Assembly (NCBI GenBank): GCA_951799405.1
Contig: OX637336.1
Span: 16,845,479 to 16,909,478 of the forward strand
Direction: 5' to 3'
From: Agapetus fuscipes
Lineage: Eukaryota > Arthropoda > Insecta > Trichoptera > Glossosomatidae
DNA length: 64,000 nt
Part shown: piece by piece, positions 32,047 to 41,432 of the stretch
Position numbering within the stretch: the stretch's first letter is position 1
Layout of the letters: each line of letters starts with the position of its first letter
The notes under the pieces: model-generated
Databases searched by the model: none
What the model was told of the DNA's origin: nothing
What the model saw: only the letters and a program-made list of their open reading frames with translations
Translations under genes and position numbers: made by a program

Positions 32047-32581
32047 AGCATGAAACAAGAACGCATGCTCAATTTATTTATCAAACCTTCACACAACTTC
32101 AACAGTCAGTATTCGTGTGGTCACTGGTAAACTAGATTCATACCTAAAGTTTCTCAGTACAGTCTCTAGCATGGCCTAGCATTTCTTCTGTACTTAGTGG
32201 TATTATTTTCCCTACAACTCACCCCATTACACTTTTCCTCTGCCCCTAAGCCTGCTCCATCATTAGGGGAGGACATCAGAGTCCCCCTACCGCTACTTGA
32301 GGGCATTACCCAAGGGCGCCACTTGTGGCTTCCGCGATACTGACAGTGCCACGCTTCCGAGTGCCTACGTGTATTTTTGCTTTAGAATCGATGGTATTAT
32401 GTCATGCTTAAAAACATAGAACGATTTAAAGCAATAGAATCATGTGATTCTATTTTTTTAATGCAATTTATTGAAGACATCTCAACTAGATACAACATCC
32501 TTAGTAAATTTAATAGAACTGAAACAAGATGAATATTTATTCTATGGAAACACTGTTTATTTTCATCCAATTTATTAATAC
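32047..32581. other. Unassigned spacer
   Basis: A moderately GC-rich stretch at 32230-32370 (aagcctgctccatcattagg, gggcgccacttgtggc) has no open frame. No gene called. Confidence 0.3.
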
Positions 32582-33017
32582 TGTTATGTTTTTAGGGTTC
32601 AAATAGTCTTCAAAATAAATAAAAACTGGTCTTTACAGGATATTTATTTTATTCTTAGATTTATTTTTTCATTTATTTAACAATTTACATTTATTTCACA
32701 GATGGCTTGTTTTCACTTTACTGTCTTTCGTGCTTAAAAGTAGAGTGTCGTATCAAGACTGACTCCTGCAAGCCGTTTGCGGCTTTTTTATACTCCAGTG
32801 ATAGTAGTTGCTAGAAGCCAATTTTGCTGGAACCTTCGAGAGAACGGTATTCCAAAAGCTTCGAGTACATAATGGTGATGATTGCTTGTAACTGTCTTAC
32901 AATATCTCTTTACCCTAGGTACTTATAATAATTAATCCTACTTATATACAGCTCCCATCAGCTACAAATGTTATATGTACCTACCCAATTTTATATGTAT
33001 TTGCTATTTACATAACA
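32582..33017. mobile_element. Solo LTR-like element, family I, copy 3
   Basis: 436 bp from TGTTATG to CATAACA. Flanks ATAC (left) and ATAT (right) fit a 4-bp duplication with one change. It shares tttttagggttcaaatagtc, actggtctt and a ttttatactcc TATA-like segment with the other copies. Confidence 0.7.
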
Positions 33018-33436
33018 ATATACAAAGATTTTCGATCATCAGAAGGCAATAGTCACTTGCGAGATTCATCATCAACCTCAGAAGTGAGGTTGACTGTATG
33101 ATGTAAGTGACCTTTCGAATTTGTTTGTACCTGAAAATCTTGCTCGAATTTTTAATCCGAATGAAAAATGACATGAAGAATATCCAAAACTCGACGAATA
33201 TTCAGCATGCGATTACTGAGGCATTACTTCGTTTCTTATCTCTCATTTTGTTGAATAAGTGCGTTGTGACGATGGTATGATGAATTATGATGGAAAACTG
33301 CAAGAGTAGATGGAAAAGATCTACATTTTGGTCTTTAATTATTGCTTTCCTTGCCATTTATCATTTAAGTTTTACTTTGTGTCTTTAACCTCTATTTTTG
33401 TAGTTAGAAACTCTTAAAAACAAATACATTAAATTT
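33018..33436. other. Unassigned spacer
   Basis: gattcatcatcaacctcaga and ctgaggttgactgtatgat at about 33066-33105 form a hairpin around aagt. No gene. Confidence 0.35.
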
Positions 33437-33705
33437 ACATTCCTTGACTGATAGGTTGGTATGCGGCTGACCACCCATAGGTTCTGTAAAAAATGGTTCA
33501 CTTTGCCAATGTCACCCCTACTTCAGGGAAGGTCGGCAAGAGTTGCAGGGCTTATGTTCATTTGAGATTGGTTTTCTTATATTGTAGGTCCACATGCGGC
33601 ATGTGTAAGCGCGAAATTATGCGTGTCTGCTTGTGGGAATGCATTTAATATGAATCTCAAATGATACATATCTTTGCAGCTTAGATTTAGATTAGATTTA
33701 GAATC
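33437..33705 (+). mobile_element. Family A repeat (A1), full length
   Basis: From ttccttgactgataggttgg to cagcttagatttagattag. There is a 5-bp insertion after the cacccata block. Confidence 0.85.
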
Positions 33706-35047
33706 GTTTTTTTCCATGCTACTCAAAATCATTTCATTCTTATCGGTATATTTGTCAACATATTGCTTGAAAGAATAAACTCTCCCTCGAGTCTTTCAAT
33801 GGTCACCCAAGCTCACCCTTTCTAAATTAAATTTGGCACAAAAAAAACTATAGCAGTACCTATACACCCTCGGCCCTCCATTTCCTTCCTTTTATAATAA
33901 CATTAGACTAAACAAAACAAGCTTTCACTTAGCTTCAACAGAGCTGCCGAGTAACGCGATACAATAACGGTTTTAGACAGGGCTCACAACTCGGTCCCTT
34001 TCTCTTTCATTTTTATATGAAAGTGCGTGTTGTTTTAAAAGACACCCCCATTGGTCGAGTGATTTAATTATTAGACAAAGGGGAGTAGGGTAGCAGAATG
34101 AAGAGGTGATTGAGTAAAATAGGGGTAGACTTTACAGCATTGGAGTTTGTGAAATAAGATTTCGCATGCCTTCAAAAGCAGGCGATGCATGAAACTGAGA
34201 TGTGTTTTATAGGAATTTGCTTATGTTACACATATTTTCTTATCAACATTTGCATAAATCATTTTTTTATACCTTTTTGTGGTTTCCTTTCAAGATTCTC
34301 TTCACCCTCAACTCCATATTAAGATCGATCTAAAAAAAAATTACTCATTTCCCTTAACGGGGTGAGGTTATAGATCTAGGTGCCTTAAATCTAATTAAAA
34401 GAAACCAAAAACTAAATGTATAAAGCTATTTGATCAGCATTTTGGAGAGGTATTGTCATCATTTTTTTCTTCACTTTCCGACTCTATTGTAAAAATTAAC
34501 GGGACAAATCGATCAGAGCTTTGACGACTCCTAGTTTTAAATCGAGATGTATTACGTAATTTATTTTTTGTGTTCTCAAAAACATAATATGAATCGTACA
34601 AAACCCAAGACGGCAATCTAGGAACACAAAAAATGATATTCTCTGGGTGTACATATTTTTATCTTACTTTCGGAAACATTCTAGATTTCCACGTCTGATT
34701 CAGTACGAGTAATGTCTGAACGTCAATTCACTTTATTTTCGTTAATCGAAACCACTTAGCTCTTGCTTAATCAGAAAATAATTACTTCACTTATTCGCAA
34801 CATTAAATGGCAAAAACACATTAATGACTCCTATCGTACACATGCCAGGCCAAAAAACCCAACGCTCCCCAGTGGCTTAAGTCTTTAAGGAATGGTCTTA
34901 GCACCCTCTTAGCCCGGGACTAATAGACTCTTGAGAGACCTTTTCTAATGGACCCTTATGGGCACCACACAGTGTTCGAGATGGCCTTATAATATGGGGT
35001 GTGAGGAAAAATATAGATTGTATCGTTACAATTTACTTGGGTTCTAT
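33706..35047. other. Unassigned 1.3-kb spacer
   Basis: No gene. The motif gggtagcagaatgaagagg near 34087 is a loose match to 16717 and 26515. Confidence 0.3.
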
Positions 35048-35403
35048 AATCTATAATCTAAGTTGCAGAGTTTTTTTTTTTTTTTTTTAATTTAAAAAAT
35101 AGATTTGTGGAAAGGAATGCAATCCACCAACCTATTTTGCCTGGCCAGTTGTCTTCATGCGAAAGCAGAAGCTTGTGTGCATGCAACGGCATCTGTTGAA
35201 CCAGGGTCGAAGTTATCGTCGCGGGATTCGAACCAGCGTTATCCGGTTCCAAATAACCTGTCTTGATCCCCGCGGCCATAACACCGACTAGATATATTAA
35301 CATTTAAGGCTCTCAAATGCATGCCTACAAACAAACACGTGTAGTTCGCGCTTACAAATGCTGAATGTGTACTTACAAATAAAATCCAAACCTCAAATGA
35401 ACA
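35048..35403 (-). mobile_element. Family A repeat (A2) split by SINE-C
   Basis: The 3' end (tataatctaagttgcagag, 35048-35069) is separated from the rest (agatatattaacatttaagg onwards, 35288-35403) by a minus-strand SINE-C. The A copy is cut at its 5' side at aacata, where an opposite-strand A copy begins. Confidence 0.75.
35070..35288 (-). mobile_element. SINE-C copy inserted into family A
   Basis: Poly-A tail (T run at 35071-35088 on +), then the reverse of cttcacaaat, ctggccaggc and the tRNA-like head with a ggttcgaatccc B box. Flanking ag/aga sequence at both joints may be a short target duplication. Confidence 0.8.
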
Positions 35404-35528
35404 TAGGTTGGTATGAGACTGACCACCCATACTGTAAAAAAAATGTTCACTTTGCCAATGCCACCCCTGTTTCAGGGAAGGTCGGCAAGAGTTGCTGGGC
35501 TTATGTTAATTTGTGATTGGGTTTTTAT

Positions 35529-35699
35529 AATTTTATTGATTGTAGAGGCATTAACTTTGTAATCGTTCATCTTAAGAGATAAAACGAAAAACCACTTTGT
35601 TTTAGATTACTATGAGTATTTTATTTAATTTAATACCACAACCGGTTTCGCAAACATCCGTTCGCATCATCAGGTGGATAAATTAATACTATTAATCTC
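35529..35699 (-). mobile_element. J1: 171-bp hammerhead-bearing insertion with 13-bp duplication
   Basis: An insertion bounded by perfect direct repeats of ttgggtttttata (35516-35528 and 35700-35712). On the minus strand the hammerhead-like motif lies ~25 nt from the 5' end, and the element ends atgcctctacaatcaataaa and a few A/T bases. A second copy is at 62508-62668 and a fragment at 45322-45363. The target duplication length indicates retroposition. Confidence 0.8.
35636..35677 (-). ncRNA. Hammerhead-like ribozyme motif in J1
   Basis: On the minus strand: CCAC (stem I), CTGATGA, one T, stem II GCGAAC/GTTTGC closing an ATCC-complement loop (six pairs, one wobble), GAAA, palindrome ACCGGT, T as position 17, then GTGG pairing with CCAC. 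Outside this, taatttaa-type sequence on both sides can extend stem I across a small internal loop. Every core base matches the hammerhead consensus except the extra T after CTGATGA. Confidence 0.65.
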
Positions 35700-36059
35700 T
35701 TGGGTTTTTATATTTTAGATCCACATGCGGCATGTGTTAGCACGAACTTATACATGTCTGCTTGTGGGAATGCGTTAAATATGAAGCTTAAATGATGTAT
35801 GTCTTTGCAGCTTAAATTAAGATTTTGATTAGATCGGGAATTTACTGGGGGTGACGTCACATAGCTGATGAATATTTTGAATGTTCGGACCTCATTGTTG
35901 TAATGAAATGAAGGCACGAAAATAATCGCTATTTTTATCTTTAATGTGTAAGATTTTCAGTGTTCAAATTGGTCATCTGGATTCACATATGACTAATAAT
36001 GACTCTTGCAAGTATAAAAATGCACCTTTTCACAATTCGAATCATGCGCGTTATGGACT

Positions 36060-36150
36060 AGCGCTTGTCTGCTTGTGAGAATGCATTTAATATGAATCTC
36101 AAATCATATATATCTTTGAAACTTAGATTTAGAGAGAGAGATAGATTTAT
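36060..36150 (+). mobile_element. Family A repeat (A1), 3' fragment
   Basis: gtctgcttgtgagaatgcat to aacttagatttagagagaga. The tail changes into a short GA repeat. Confidence 0.65.
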
Positions 36151-36209
36151 ACGTATAATAAAGGTTTTGTTGAAAACCCTTTGGTTTGGGCAGATTTTCA
36201 GGCATTCGT

Positions 36210-36335
36210 TTGGCAGAAGCAAAAAAAAAATGCTCGAGTGATGTTTTCCGGGATCTGTTGCCGTGGTCTGTGGGAGCTGGAGCTTCCGGACGTTTCGCCC
36301 ATTTCTACGATGGGCTTCTTCAGCGTGAAGTATGA
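36210..36335 (-). mobile_element. Family L repeat, best copy
   Basis: Blocks gttttccgggatctgttgcc, gtggtctgtgggagctgg and agcttccggacgtttcgccc are shared with 1140-1275, 36650-36735 and 38177-38240. The ribozyme-sense strand is minus. No coding capacity; unclassified, probably a non-autonomous retroelement end. Confidence 0.7.
36283..36330 (-). ncRNA. Hammerhead-like ribozyme motif, family L (intact)
   Basis: On the minus strand: CTTC, bulged A, CG (stem I 5' strand), CTGAAGA, one A, stem II GCCCAT/ATGGGC (six perfect pairs, seven-base loop), GAAA, then CG within palindrome ACGT, C as position 17, then CGGAAG, which pairs with CTTC(A)CG. Both catalytic boxes are exact. Stem III is only the self-complementary ACGT, so activity would need dimerisation. 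Confidence 0.7.
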
Positions 36336-36451
36336 TGATGAAGATGATCTTGATGAGAACGGTGAATGTCAACTGTGAATGTCTCTCAGTTCTGATCAAG
36401 ATCATCTTCATCATCACACTTCACGCTGAAGAAGCCCATCGTAGAAATGTC
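36299..36451. repeat. Long inverted repeat with ~55-bp arms
   Basis: The left arm (36299-36356, from ccatttctacgatgggc to gatgatcttgat) is repeated in reverse at 36397-36451 (atcaagatcatc to gtagaaatg), with a ~40-bp spacer. The right arm therefore holds a second, opposite-strand CTGAAGA and stem II half but lacks the GGCGAAAC part. Confidence 0.85.
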
Positions 36452-36459
36452 CGGAATAA

Positions 36460-36645
36460 TATTAGGATGATTTATTTGGTGAGCGCTGTTTTTGTGTGTA
36501 TCACACCTCAAGAGCCCTCTGCAAGCTTGGTCGTCGCTGTGGAAAGCGCCAATTCTCCAGAAAGACCCAGTTGTTGTAAGGTTGGATGAACCTTTCAGTG
36601 ACCGGTCTTTGGTAAAGGTTTATGAATTTTTCAACCCAGCGAAGA
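36460..36645 (-). mobile_element. SINE-B copy, head lost
   Basis: From the AT tail and gatttatttggtgagcgctg to cgaccgg-complement tttcaacccagcgaagaa, where it abuts a family L fragment. The tRNA-like head is missing. Confidence 0.75.
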
Positions 36646-36649
36646 AGCC

Positions 36650-36735
36650 GGAAGCTCCATCTCCCATAGACCTAGGCAACAGATCTCGGATAACATCACT
36701 CCAGCATCATCAGCCGGCCGTGTAAGCCTAAAACT
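36650..36735 (+). mobile_element. Family L fragment, opposite orientation
   Basis: Reverse complement of the 1140-1235 region: cggaagctccatctccca, ggcaacagatctcgg, gctgatgatgctgga-complement and cacggccgg-complement. It lacks the hammerhead segment. Confidence 0.6.
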
Positions 36736-37504
36736 CTTATTAAAAAAAAAAAACTTTCTTACTGCAGTTTTGCCACGATGATCACCAAACTTCACCGAAG
36801 ATTTACAACGAGAAGGCGAATACAATTATTATTTTAAATATTTGTCTTGTTTAGATTATCCTAAAGAAAGCTCGACAATCTACGTCTCCCCGGCATTTCC
36901 AGCAGGTGACATCATTGAGGTAACATACAGAGGAGTGGAAACTAGCTTACGGCATTGATACATACATGGAGCACAGCTGTTGTCCCCAGTCCTGTCAAAA
37001 ACATCAATTTAAAAATTATGTTAAATCCTGTATTTTCTTGCCTTTTCCATTATTTTTATTGACACCCAATAATTACACATGCCATAATGTCTTAAAATAA
37101 TGAATTTACGTTTGAAAATTGACTGATTTACCCATCAAAAGAAATATAACGCGTGCGCACAATGTTTGCGCAGGAATGAATATCAATGCTGCCAACATTC
37201 TGAAAATATTTCTTAGTTTGATCCAAGTTTTTTTTTGTCCCCAACTTAATGACACAGTGAAAATCTTCGTTCTCTGTCTTACCAAGGACCATTTTTGTAA
37301 GTAAGTTGTCTATTATCGTTAAAATAATTTCTAGTCCTTACATATCATAAGTCAATGTTCCATACAGTTGTCCCTGGATCGGCTCCTCAGCCAGCCAACT
37401 GATATCTGGAATTCTCTCTTTGTGTGTGTGTGTGTGTTTTTAAGATATCCTGTGCGTGAGACTCCCAAGATTTCTGAGACTCAAGGGGTCTATGACACTT
37501 GTTG
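36736..37504. other. Unassigned spacer
   Basis: No gene. 37425-37438 is a short TG dinucleotide run. Frames at 37119 and 37368 have no domain. Confidence 0.35.
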
Positions 37505-37631
37505 TAGTGCCGCAGATGTGTTTAAGAGCTTGGTCATCGCTGCAAAGCTACAATACTCAAGCAAGACCCAGTTGCTGTAAGGCTGGATGGACCTTTAGTG
37601 ACCGGTCTTTGGTAAAAGTTTTTTTATGAAT

Positions 37632-37875
37632 TATTCCTTGACTTATAGGTTGGTATGAGGCTGACCACCCATACTGTAAAAAATGGTTCACTTTGCCAAT
37701 GTCACCCCTGTTTCAGGGAATGTCGGCAGGAGTTGCAGGGCTTGTGTTCATTTGAGTTTGGGTTTTATTTGTAAGTACACAATCAGCATTTGTAAGCGCG
37801 AACTACACGTGTTTGTTTGTGGGCATACATCTGAGAGCTTTAAATGAATATATCCTTGCAACTTAGATTATAGAT
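37632..37875 (+). mobile_element. Family A repeat (A2) inside SINE-B
   Basis: Complete copy from attccttgacttatagg to aacttagattatagat, placed between tatgaatt and acccatcgaag of the SINE-B body. Confidence 0.85.
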
Positions 37876-37912
37876 GCAACCCATCGAAGAGCATATTTAA
37901 AAATATAAATGG

Positions 37913-38240
37913 GATGCTGGAGTATGTTTTCCGGGATCAGTACCCTTAGTACGAGCAAAACTTGAGAAAAGTAAAGTTTACGAAAAATATTGAAGCGTGA
38001 TTTCTCCCAAAATCTGCCGTTTTTGTTTCTTACACTTTGTGGTCTTAGCAAAAGAGTTACAGTGATGAAGAAAATCAAGTTCAAACAAACAAAAACGGCA
38101 GATTTTGGAGGAAATCACTCTATAATAATTGCCGTAAACTTACATTACTCAAGTTTTGCAACTCGTACTAAGGGTACTGTTGCCGTGGTCTGTGGGAGCT
38201 GGAGCTTCCAGACGTTTCGCCTTTCGGCTTCTTCAACATT
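37913..38240 (-). mobile_element. Family L repeat inside SINE-B, with 8-bp duplication
   Basis: ATAAATGG is present at 37905-37912 and 38241-38248. The minus strand contains a hammerhead-like segment (38205-38236): TTGAAGA, a GCC/GGC stem with a GAAA tetraloop, GAAA, ACGT, C and TGGAAG. The first core base is T instead of C and the 5' strand of stem I is cut off by the element's edge. Confidence 0.7.
37941..38176. mobile_element. 236-bp foldback MITE inside family L
   Basis: Ends tacccttagtacgag and ctcgtactaagggta are exact reverse complements. The arms continue through caaaacttgag and an inner segment with aaatctgccgtttttgtt. Flanks CAG and CTG against an uninterrupted CTG in other family L copies suggest a 3-bp target duplication with one change. 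Confidence 0.8.
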
Positions 38241-38335
38241 ATAAATGGTATGGTTTTTGTGCTCCGCCGGGATTCGAACCTACAACCTTCCATTTACGAG
38301 TCCGAAGTGTTGCCACTGAAACGGACCGGTTAATA

Positions 38336-38662
38336 CAGAATGTATATTTTTGTTAAAATAATTTCTAGTCCCCGGATATCATAAGTGAATGGGTGATATC
38401 TTATTTTATTGTGGACATAAACAAAACCCAAGTGCGCTATAACTCTTGCTCGTTCTCGGCGACAATAATCGCTGCGAGACAAAGAATATTAAAAACTTTT
38501 ATCGGCGGCACTAGATGCGGAGCTCACGGAGCTCAGGTACCTACCAAAAATAAGCTGAGCTTTGATTTCGGATAAAATCTTTTTAAGGCTCCTACTAACT
38601 GACGAGGCCAGGGATGATGATGATGATGATGATGATGGATGATTTCTTTCCTGTGGCGCCAT
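38336..38662. other. Spacer ending in a GAT-repeat LINE tail
   Basis: 38618-38638 is gat repeated seven times, followed by ggatgatttctttcctgt. In the minus orientation this is the 3' end and ATC-repeat tail of the CR1-like LINE fragment next to it. Confidence 0.6.
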
Positions 38663-39093
38663 TTAATGGTCCAGGACCATCTCAAGGGCGCCATGGCTTC
38701 TCGAGAAAAGTAGTGTCTTCAGTTCCTTTCTGAAGGTGGTGGTAGGCTGGTTCGCGCGAACACCGATGGGTAAATTGTTCCAGGCCACCGGCCCGGCCAC
38801 CGCAAAGCTTCTGTCTGCAAAGTTTGATGTGTTTGCTCTATTGGGCACTATAACCTTGTTGACAGCAGTAAGGTCAGAGCGTAGTGGTCTTTTTGAAGTC
38901 CCATCGACAGAGCATAGCTCAGCGAGACATGGGGGTGCAGTGCCGTTCAGGGCCCTATGTACAGTGAGACACAACTTAAATTCCACCCTCTCTCGGACCC
39001 TCAGCCAGTGCAGTTCTCTCAGCAGTGGCGAAATATGACAGCTCTTTCCCTGTCGAAAAATTGCCCTGGCAGCAGCATTGAAAGCCAACTTGC
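38663..39093 (-). pseudogene. CR1-like LINE (type 1) ORF2 C-terminal fragment
   Basis: An open 141-codon minus frame: NAAARAIF, then LRELHWLRVRERVEFKL, then ADRSFAVAGPVAWNNLP, then FRKELKTLLF and a stop. These are the conserved C-terminal landmarks of CR1/L2-type LINE ORF2. The fragment is cut at its 5' side near 39093, next to MITE-F4. The open frame, non-coding tail and tandem ATC end indicate a relatively young 5'-truncated insertion. Confidence 0.85.
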
Positions 39094-39097
39094 CAAA

Positions 39098-39267
39098 GGG
39101 CTGGAAGTGTCATCACCACGGTAATTCTTACCTACCGAATATCGGTAATATTTCTATGAAGACCTGTCTATCCAAGATGGCCGCAAGTGAACAGCTGATT
39201 AGTATTGATACAAATATTACGGATATTCGGTAGGTAAGAATTACCGTGGTGATGAGACTTTCAGCCC
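39098..39267. mobile_element. MITE-F copy F4, best preserved
   Basis: 170-bp foldback bounded by gggctgg and cagccc, arms nearly identical over ~65 bp (ccacggtaattcttacctac on the left). The core is cctgtctatccaagatggcc and gcaagtgaacagctgatt. Confidence 0.85.
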
Positions 39268-39342
39268 TGTTCGTATTTGAAATAGAACTAAATAAAACTG
39301 TAAAGGGTAGAGTTAAGAATAAATGCGTAAAAGTAAATGCAA

Positions 39343-39455
39343 TCAGGTATGAGGCTGTACACCATGCTGCAAAAATGATTCACTTTGCCCTGTTTCAGGG
39401 AAGGTCGGCAAAATTTGTAGGGTTTATGTTAATTTGATGTGTATTACAGTTTGAG
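39343..39455 (+). mobile_element. Family A repeat, 5' half
   Basis: ggtatgaggctgtacaccat to ttatgttaatttgatgtg, with a 14-bp deletion of the ccaatgtcacccc block. It lies next to an opposite-strand copy. Confidence 0.65.
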
Positions 39456-39464
39456 ATATATTAG

Positions 39465-39682
39465 AATATAAAATTCTTAAATGCATGCCCACAAATAGAC
39501 GCGTGTAAGTTCGCGCTTACAAATGCTGCATGTGCACTTACAAATTAAAATAAAAACCTGAAATGAACACAAACCCTGTAACTTTTCCCTACCGTCTCTG
39601 CAACAGGGGTGAAATTGGAAAAGTGAACCATTTTTTACAGGTTGTGCGGTCAACCTCATACCAGCCTATAAGTCAAGGAATA
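39465..39682 (-). mobile_element. Family A repeat (A2)
   Basis: From cagcctataagtcaaggaa (5' end at 39682) to attcttaaatgcatgccc; the ttgcaacttagat end is missing. It forms an inverted pair with the previous copy. Confidence 0.7.
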
Positions 39683-39849
39683 TTAGTATTTTGTTGTACT
39701 TTTGTCCATAAAAATTCTGTCGACGGGGGGGGCGGGTAGGCACGCAATTTTAATCTTCGCGGAAAAAAATCGCGCCCCCCAATGTGAAAAAAACCGCTGC
39801 CTTAAATAGATGAAGAACATGAACGGCCCGCGGGCCATATGTTGGACAA

Positions 39850-39960
39850 GCCTGATTTATACAGACACATGAATGTGTAGGCGCGAACCTGCATGTGCCT
39901 GTCTGTGGCCATATATTCAATGTGAGTCTTAAATGTTAACATATCTTTTCAGCTTTTTTT
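39850..39960 (+). mobile_element. Family A repeat, 3' half
   Basis: cacatgaatgtgtaggcgcg to atcttttcagc, without tail. Confidence 0.55.
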
Positions 39961-40604
39961 TCAATCTATAATTTTGTTAATATTTATAATAATTATTGAT
40001 TTAAGATTGAACAAACTCCATGATGATTGTCTATCTTCAATGAAATTGCTGTAAAAAGAGGAATAAAAAATAGTTTTTTTTTCATTTACCAATCGTTCAA
40101 ACTATTGTGCACATTTCTATTGCCGCTTCACTTTCACTTATTTACTCCATGCGCTTGTACCACGCTTTAGGTCCCGCTTTTTTTCGTTTTAAGGGACCCT
40201 AAAATCCGCCATTCGAGAGCCCGAGGGATCGCGATTTTGCAAATGTCCCTGAAATTGTTTTTGCGGATGCCTCCGTTGTCCCTTCTTTCTTTTTGCCTCT
40301 CTTTCTTCGGGAATGTCTTTTAATATTCCCGGGAAAAATCAGCGTCTGGCATTCCGATGTGGCATAATCTGAGATTCCGTGTTTGTTTGGTTTGCCCTTT
40401 TTTTTTATTCATTCTGCTCTTTTTTATTTTCATTGTGCTCTTTTTTATTTTCAATTTGCCCTTTTTTTGTTCGTATTGTTTTTTTTTTCATTTTAATGTT
40501 TAGCATTCTGCTTTTTTTGGCGTTTCGTTGATTTTTATGGTTGTTTTTTACAAACACAATCAGAATTTTTTATCGTCTTTGTTTTATTTATCTTGCTCAT
40601 AACT
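39961..40604. other. Unassigned spacer with imperfect T-rich tandem repeats
   Basis: Between 40390 and 40520 a ~24-bp T-rich unit (ctcttttttattttcattgt and variants) repeats about four times. No gene. Confidence 0.5.
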
Positions 40605-40850
40605 ACATATCATGACCACCCGTACTGTAAAAAAATGGTTCACTTTGCCAATGTCACCCCTGTTTCAGGGAAGGTCGGCAAGAGTTGCAGAGCTTATGTT
40701 CATTTGAGATTGGGTTTTTTATATTGTAGGTCCACATGCGCCATGTGTGAGCGCGAAATTATGCGTGTCTGCTTGTGGGAATGCATTTAATATGAATCTC
40801 AAATGATACATATCTTTGCGACTTATATTTAGATTTAGATTTAGATTGTT
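40605..40850 (+). mobile_element. Family A repeat (A1)
   Basis: Starts at tcatgaccacccgtactg, slightly 5'-truncated, and ends with three TTTAGA-type tail units. Confidence 0.8.
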
Positions 40851-41071
40851 GCTCTTTTTACTGATTTTACTTTTAGTTTTCCATCTTTCATTGAAATTAT
40901 TTTGATGTGTATTTTTTTTAAATAGAACTAAAGCATCTTACTATATTTTTGACATAAAAAAATATTTTTTAGGTCTAAAATGAAGTCGGAACACTTTTGA
41001 ATTTGGAACTTGTTTCTCGGCAATGCAACGTCAGTCAGTTATGGGATTTACTTCCTTAAAAATAAAAATAT

Positions 41072-41432
41072 TTGGTGAGCCCTGTTTTTGTGTAAATCAC
41101 ACCTTAAGAGACCTCTGCGAGCCTGATGATGATGATGATGATGGATGACTTCTTTCCTGTGGCGCCATTTAATGGTTCAGGACCATCTCAAGGGCGCCAT
41201 GGCGCCTGGTCGTCTATATAGAAAGCACCAATTCTCAAGCAAGACTCAGTTGCTGTAAGGCTGGATGGACCTTTGGTGAACGGTCTTTGGTAAAGATGTA
41301 TGAATTTTACAACTCACAAAGAGTACATATATTTGAAAATCTAAATGGTATATTTTTTGTGCTCTACCGAGATTCGAACCTGCGAACTTCCAGTTTCGAG
41401 TCTGAAGCGCTAACGACTAGACTACGGACCGG
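41072..41432 (-). mobile_element. SINE-B copy containing a LINE end
   Basis: SINE-B runs from gtgagccctgtttttgtg to the head (accgagattcgaacctgcg, taacgactagactacggacc). It is interrupted at the gagc|ttggtcg position by the insert at 41125-41209. Confidence 0.8.
41125..41209 (-). mobile_element. CR1-like LINE (type 1) extreme 3' end inside SINE-B
   Basis: GAT repeat, ggatgacttctttcctgtgg, then ccatttaatggttcaggacc and ctcaagggcgccatgg match the 3' end of the 38663-39093 LINE. Only ~80 bp were copied, a strongly 5'-truncated insertion. Confidence 0.8.

Larger units (their letters stand above)
35404..35830 (+). mobile_element. Family A repeat (A1) split by a J element
   Basis: The 5' half (35404-35528) ends ttgggtttttata. 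The 3' half (35700-35830) starts with the same 13 bases and ends cagcttaaattaag. The 171 bp between is element J1. Confidence 0.85.
37505..38335 (-). mobile_element. SINE-B carrying a three-level nest of insertions
   Basis: SINE-B pieces at 37530-37630, 37876-37912 and 38241-38335 (head cgggattcgaacctacaacc, then gaaacggaccgg) read continuously once inserts are removed. Insert 1 is family A (37632-37875). Insert 2 is family L (37913-38240), flanked by ATAAATGG. Within insert 2 lies a MITE (37941-38176). Confidence 0.8.

Noticed and set aside
36058..36589. 119-codon minus and 85-codon + frames
   Set aside because: Both run through the inverted repeat and a SINE-B; composition reflects GAT/ATC runs.
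38736..39038. 100-codon + frame
   Set aside because: Antisense shadow of the CR1-like LINE C-terminal frame on the minus strand.
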